From: an uncultured Flavobacteriales bacterium
GTDB taxonomy: Bacteria; Bacteroidota; Bacteroidia; Flavobacteriales; Crocinitomicaceae
Assembly (NCBI GenBank): GCA_946479125.1
Contig: CAMLET010000145.1
Span: 1-7,572, forward strand
Reading direction: 5' to 3'
Length of the DNA: 7,572 nt
The position numbers were made by a program, and so were the translations under genes. Of the stretch, positions 4,419 through 7,572 are shown piece after piece. Position 1 is the stretch's first letter. Every line of letters starts with the position of its first letter. Below the pieces are notes generated by a model that was not told the DNA's origin, did no database searches, and was given only the letters and a program-made list of their open reading frames with translations.

Positions 4419-7328
4419 ATGAGAAATAATCAGTTTAGTTTAAAAAATGTACTGACGATTGTTTTGGCAACGTTATCATTTTCAACATATTCACAACGAT
4501 TGATGTTTGATAACATTGGCGTTGATAAAGGATTACCAGCAACAGAAGCGTATCACGTTCATCAGGATAAAAAGGGATATGTTTGGGTTTTTACGGAATA
4601 TGGTATCGTAAAGCACGATGGACACTCGTTTGTTTCTGTCTGTAAAAACCTTGGATTGGAGCATAGTGCTATTTATGCGATTGCTGAAAACTCGAACAAC
4701 GAGATGTTTATCGCTAACTCCAAATCGGAGGTATACCAGATAATTGATGATAAAGCTTATAAAGTTCATGGATTGGAATCTATGACCAAGAGTGTTTTGA
4801 AAAAAAGCACTTTTATCCTGAGTCTCTTTTTTGATGATAAAGGAGAGCTTCAGATTTCTTCCTTCGGAAGGAATTATAAGTTTTCACCACGTAAATATTG
4901 GATAAAGGGCCAGAAGAATAAAAAAAAGACATATAAAAAGCGGAAAGAGGTGGAAATTCATCCCTACCTGCTACCTCGTACTAGTAAAGCTGGAAATGTA
5001 AAGGATGTCTATCTACTGATGTTTTCACAAAGTAATGGAAAACCTTATGTCAATTGGTACAAAAAACACAGAATGGGATACCGCATGTTTCTGCGCAGGA
5101 ACAAGAATGGTGATTATTTTGGGATGGACAAGGAAGTTTCAAGATATTGTGGGGAGAAGCAATATAAAACAGTTCATTTATCATATGAAATCTTAGATGT
5201 TGAACTGAGTGACAATGGACATGTTTGGGTTGCAACAAATGACGACGGCTTGTGGGAATTAGACAAAGATTTGAAGCCCCTGAATCATTATTTTGAGGAA
5301 ACAATTATTTCTGACATCCTGTTTGACAATCAAAATGGAATGTGGGTGACCTCCATTGGAGAAGGAGTTTTTCATTGTAAGAATGTACATCGCAAGTCGG
5401 TTTGGCGTGATAAAGAATTGAACAGTGGTATTTCCAGGATTGAGAAATTAAACAACCGGTTGTTTGTTGGAACCTTAGGTGGAAGTCTTTTTGTTTCTGA
5501 GAGAGGAAGTCTCCAGAAGATTCAACTGGGAGAAACAATGTCTCCAATTTATGATATTGAATTTCTTAGAAATCGATATTATGTTGGTGCAGCACGGACT
5601 TTTTACACTCTTCGTTCAGATTTTCATGTGGATAGGAGGGTGGATGACAATTATTATGCTTATGCCCTTTGTGTATTAGATAAGAAAAGTTTGATTGTGG
5701 GAGAACACTCTGTTGTGTATGAGTATACGCCAGAAACGGAGATAAAAAGGAACCTGTTTGATCCTGGGAGGCCACGAAATTTTGAACGTCGAAATGACGA
5801 TGAAATTTTTTTCACCAATCGAAATAAAGTCGGGGTGATTGTAAACGGTAAGCTTACCTTCCCAAAGTATCTTCATCAATTGACGGAAAAGCGGGTTTCG
5901 TGCATTGAAACAGATCCAAAAGGCAATGTTTGGTTTTGCACCAAGGGTTATGGATTATTCAGATTAACACCAGATAATCAGTTGATACCTATTTCTGTGG
6001 TTCCGGCGAATATCATTAACGATATCAGATTTATAAGTGGTAACCGTATAATTCTTTCTACGAATAAAGGAGCGTTTTTGAGTAGAATTCGTAGGAATCA
6101 AAGTGATTTTTCTTGGGAAAGAATTCTTTATGAAGAGGTTCTTTGCGCAGAAGAAATGGCTGGTAAGATTTATTTCGGAACCAAGCAAAGATTAATCATA
6201 AGTGGAACAGATGAATTGTATCAGCGAAGTAATGTTAGGTTTTACCTGAATTCCTTATTTGTCAATTCGAAGAAAAGTGATTCACTTCAGGTGAAATCTT
6301 TGAATTACTATCAGAATGATTTAGTTTTCAATTACGATTTTTTGAATTATCATCTGACGGAGCCTAAAATTGAATATCATCTGAGTGGGCCAACAAATTT
6401 GAAGGGATTCGTTAGTGACAACCAGATTCATTTTCAGAATTTGCTTCCTGGTGAATATGTGTTGAGAGTTTCGCCAAAGGTTGACTTTGAAACGAAAAAC
6501 AATCTTGAAATTGTCACAAGAATTTCCATTCAACCTGCTTTTTGGCAAACAGGTTTGTTCCAAATTGCTCTTTTCATATTAATTACTGGGTTAGTGATTC
6601 TTTCCGTAATGTTTTTGATTTATCGGAAGAACCGGAGGCAAAGAGCGAAAGACGAAGTTGAAAAATTGGTTACTGAACATCGTCTCACAGCACTGAAGGC
6701 TCAGGTTAATCCGCATTTTATGTCAAATTCAATGGTGGCTATTCAGCGATTAATATTGGAGGGTAACACTGATAGTGCCAATTTGTATCTTGCAAAATTC
6801 AGTCTGTTGCTTCGTTCATTATTGGATTATTCAAGTAAATCTGCTGCATCTTTAAAAAAAGAGCTTGAAATGATTGCGTTGTATGTTGAATTGGAACAGC
6901 TAAGGTTCAACCATCAATTTACATTTGAAATTGAAATCGACGAAGAAGTAAATGTGGAAAGAACGTTCATTCCCTCATTGTTTACACAGCCTTTTGTAGA
7001 GAATGCAATTTGGCATGGACTACTTCCCCTGAAAATGCAACGGGAACCCAAATTAAACATTCGAGTTTTTTATGAAGATGATTTGTTGGTGATTTCCATT
7101 TGCGACAATGGAGTTGGGCGTGGGACGAATGCGAACAGTGATTCTTCGCGGAAATCCCATGGTTCTCAATTGATGTTGGACCGAATTGAGGGAATGAATA
7201 AATTGTATCATAGTAACGAAGGAAAAGTACGTTATAATGACTTGTTTGATGGTAATGCACGAGTTGGAACCGAAGTACTTATTTATTTCCCTGAAAAAAT
7301 ATTGCACGAACTCGCCAGAGAAGTATAA
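4419..7328 (+). CDS. Membrane sensor histidine kinase: beta-propeller sensor, Y_Y_Y domain, LytS-type kinase
   Basis: A 969-residue sensor. The start at 4419 is chosen because the signal peptide begins there (basic N-terminus, core at about 10-20, likely cut near SQR at 25-27). The ATG at 4359 would add 20 residues ahead of it, and the AGGGGAGA before that ATG is too close to serve it. Residues 27-600 are a periplasmic propeller with Reg_prop repeats, such as GYVWVFTEYGI (53-63), GHVWVATNDDGLW (267-279), NGMWVTSIGEGVF (306-318) and GNVWFCTKGYGLF (502-514). Residues 608-708 are a Y_Y_Y domain, and 714-735 is the single membrane helix. The kinase has H766 in QVNPHFMSNSM, N862 in QPFVENAIWHG, and the ATP lid D896-x-G898-x-G900. 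Such kinases normally pass phosphate to a LytTR-type response regulator, but none is adjacent. The signal is unknown. Confidence 0.9.
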   Translation: MRNNQFSLKNVLTIVLATLSFSTYSQRLMFDNIGVDKGLPATEAYHVHQDKKGYVWVFTEYGIVKHDGHSFVSVCKNLGLEHSAIYAIAENSNNEMFIANSKSEVYQIIDDKAYKVHGLESMTKSVLKKSTFILSLFFDDKGELQISSFGRNYKFSPRKYWIKGQKNKKKTYKKRKEVEIHPYLLPRTSKAGNVKDVYLLMFSQSNGKPYVNWYKKHRMGYRMFLRRNKNGDYFGMDKEVSRYCGEKQYKTVHLSYEILDVELSDNGHVWVATNDDGLWELDKDLKPLNHYFEETIISDILFDNQNGMWVTSIGEGVFHCKNVHRKSVWRDKELNSGISRIEKLNNRLFVGTLGGSLFVSERGSLQKIQLGETMSPIYDIEFLRNRYYVGAARTFYTLRSDFHVDRRVDDNYYAYALCVLDKKSLIVGEHSVVYEYTPETEIKRNLFDPGRPRNFERRNDDEIFFTNRNKVGVIVNGKLTFPKYLHQLTEKRVSCIETDPKGNVWFCTKGYGLFRLTPDNQLIPISVVPANIINDIRFISGNRIILSTNKGAFLSRIRRNQSDFSWERILYEEVLCAEEMAGKIYFGTKQRLIISGTDELYQRSNVRFYLNSLFVNSKKSDSLQVKSLNYYQNDLVFNYDFLNYHLTEPKIEYHLSGPTNLKGFVSDNQIHFQNLLPGEYVLRVSPKVDFETKNNLEIVTRISIQPAFWQTGLFQIALFILITGLVILSVMFLIYRKNRRQRAKDEVEKLVTEHRLTALKAQVNPHFMSNSMVAIQRLILEGNTDSANLYLAKFSLLLRSLLDYSSKSAASLKKELEMIALYVELEQLRFNHQFTFEIEIDEEVNVERTFIPSLFTQPFVENAIWHGLLPLKMQREPKLNIRVFYEDDLLVISICDNGVGRGTNANSDSSRKSHGSQLMLDRIEGMNKLYHSNEGKVRYNDLFDGNARVGTEVLIYFPEKILHELAREV

Positions 7329-7340
7329 ACTTAAATCGCT

Positions 7341-7378
7341 AAAAAAAAACGGGGTCCACGTTTGCGGGCCCGTTTTTT
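7341..7378. terminator. Bidirectional intrinsic terminator between the kinase and the OsmC-family gene
   Basis: A9 at 7341-7349 is followed by CGGG (7350-7353) pairing with CCCG (7369-7372), three further inner pairs after a bulged G, and T6 at 7373-7378. The flanking A and T runs extend the stem and supply a U tract on both strands, fitting the convergent genes on either side. Confidence 0.85.
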
Positions 7379-7385
7379 AATCGGA

Positions 7386-7572
7386 TTATGCTATCAATTC
7401 GGCCTCCAATGTAATATCGAAACTAAAAGCTTTACTTACAGGGCAATTTTCTTTTGCCCCTTTTGCATTTTTTTGAAAATCCTCGCTGGAAATTCCAGGA
7501 ATCTTTGCAGAGACTTACAGTGATGATAGAGTGATTTTTCCCTCCTCCATGTAAATGTGAGAAATTGTTTTC
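7386..7572 (-). pseudogene. OsmC-family gene, 3' part, interrupted by an in-frame TAA (5' end outside window)
   Basis: Reading the minus strand, 42 residues precede the TAA at 7388-7386: VSAKIPGISSEDFQKNAK, then GAKENCPVSKAF and SFDITLEAELIA. This is a typical OsmC peroxidase C-terminus, including the second redox Cys in ENCPVSK. Upstream in the same frame, 18 residues (KTISHIYMEEGKITLSSL) also fit the OsmC strand that leads into this segment, but a TAA at 7517-7515 separates the two parts. OsmC/Ohr proteins reduce organic hydroperoxides in the cytoplasm using two cysteines. The first Cys would lie outside the window. Flanking similarity continues on both sides of the stop in one frame, so a nonsense mutation, sequencing error or recoding are the options. 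It may encode a shortened protein without the second Cys. Confidence 0.65.

Noticed and set aside
7366..7371. GGGCCC palindrome as a regulatory site
   Set aside because: It lies within the terminator stem and is explained by it.

Overview
The window looks like chromosomal DNA of a Bacteroidota bacterium, probably a flavobacterium-like lineage (inference). Supporting signs are low G+C, A/T-rich leaders without strong Shine-Dalgarno sequences, promoter-like TAnnTTTG elements, a beta-propeller/Y_Y_Y/LytS-type sensor kinase, and a small four-helix-bundle (S23-type) gene of the kind scattered through Bacteroidota genomes.

Layout, left to right. (1) 2-163 is the C-terminal end of a protein whose start lies outside the window, resembling the tail of CFI-box-CTERM proteins. 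It overlaps the start of a secreted, probably beta-barrel, protein of unknown function (133-744). (2) 805-1812 encodes a WYL-domain transcriptional regulator, preceded by dyad symmetries around its promoter-like element. (3) 1813-1934 is a non-coding, 7-bp-periodic repeat region that runs into the promoter of the next gene. (4) 1959-2732 (PaaG-type enoyl-CoA hydratase/isomerase) and 3218-4351 (PaaH-type 3-hydroxyacyl-CoA dehydrogenase) act in CoA-thioester catabolism, most likely phenylacetate breakdown. (5) Between these two genes lies a cassette of about 470 bp: a four-helix-bundle gene (2823-3170) enclosed by imperfect inverted repeats of about 30 nt, with an 11-bp perfect hairpin reaching into its start codon. 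(6) 4419-7328 encodes a large membrane sensor histidine kinase, followed by a bidirectional terminator. (7) On the minus strand at the right edge is the 3' end of an OsmC-family gene with an in-frame TAA.

How the parts work together: paaG and paaH would supply consecutive chemistry in one pathway and are probably co-transcribed. The four-helix-bundle cassette interrupts this pair without breaking either reading frame. Its design suggests a small mobile or selfish unit: flanking repeats that can pair in RNA, a possible internal promoter starting inside the hairpin loop, and a hairpin that would form only on read-through transcripts. Related heptad repeats upstream of paaG may be a coding-free relative or a scar. 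No reverse transcriptase, transposase, integrase, tRNA, rRNA or CRISPR array is visible.
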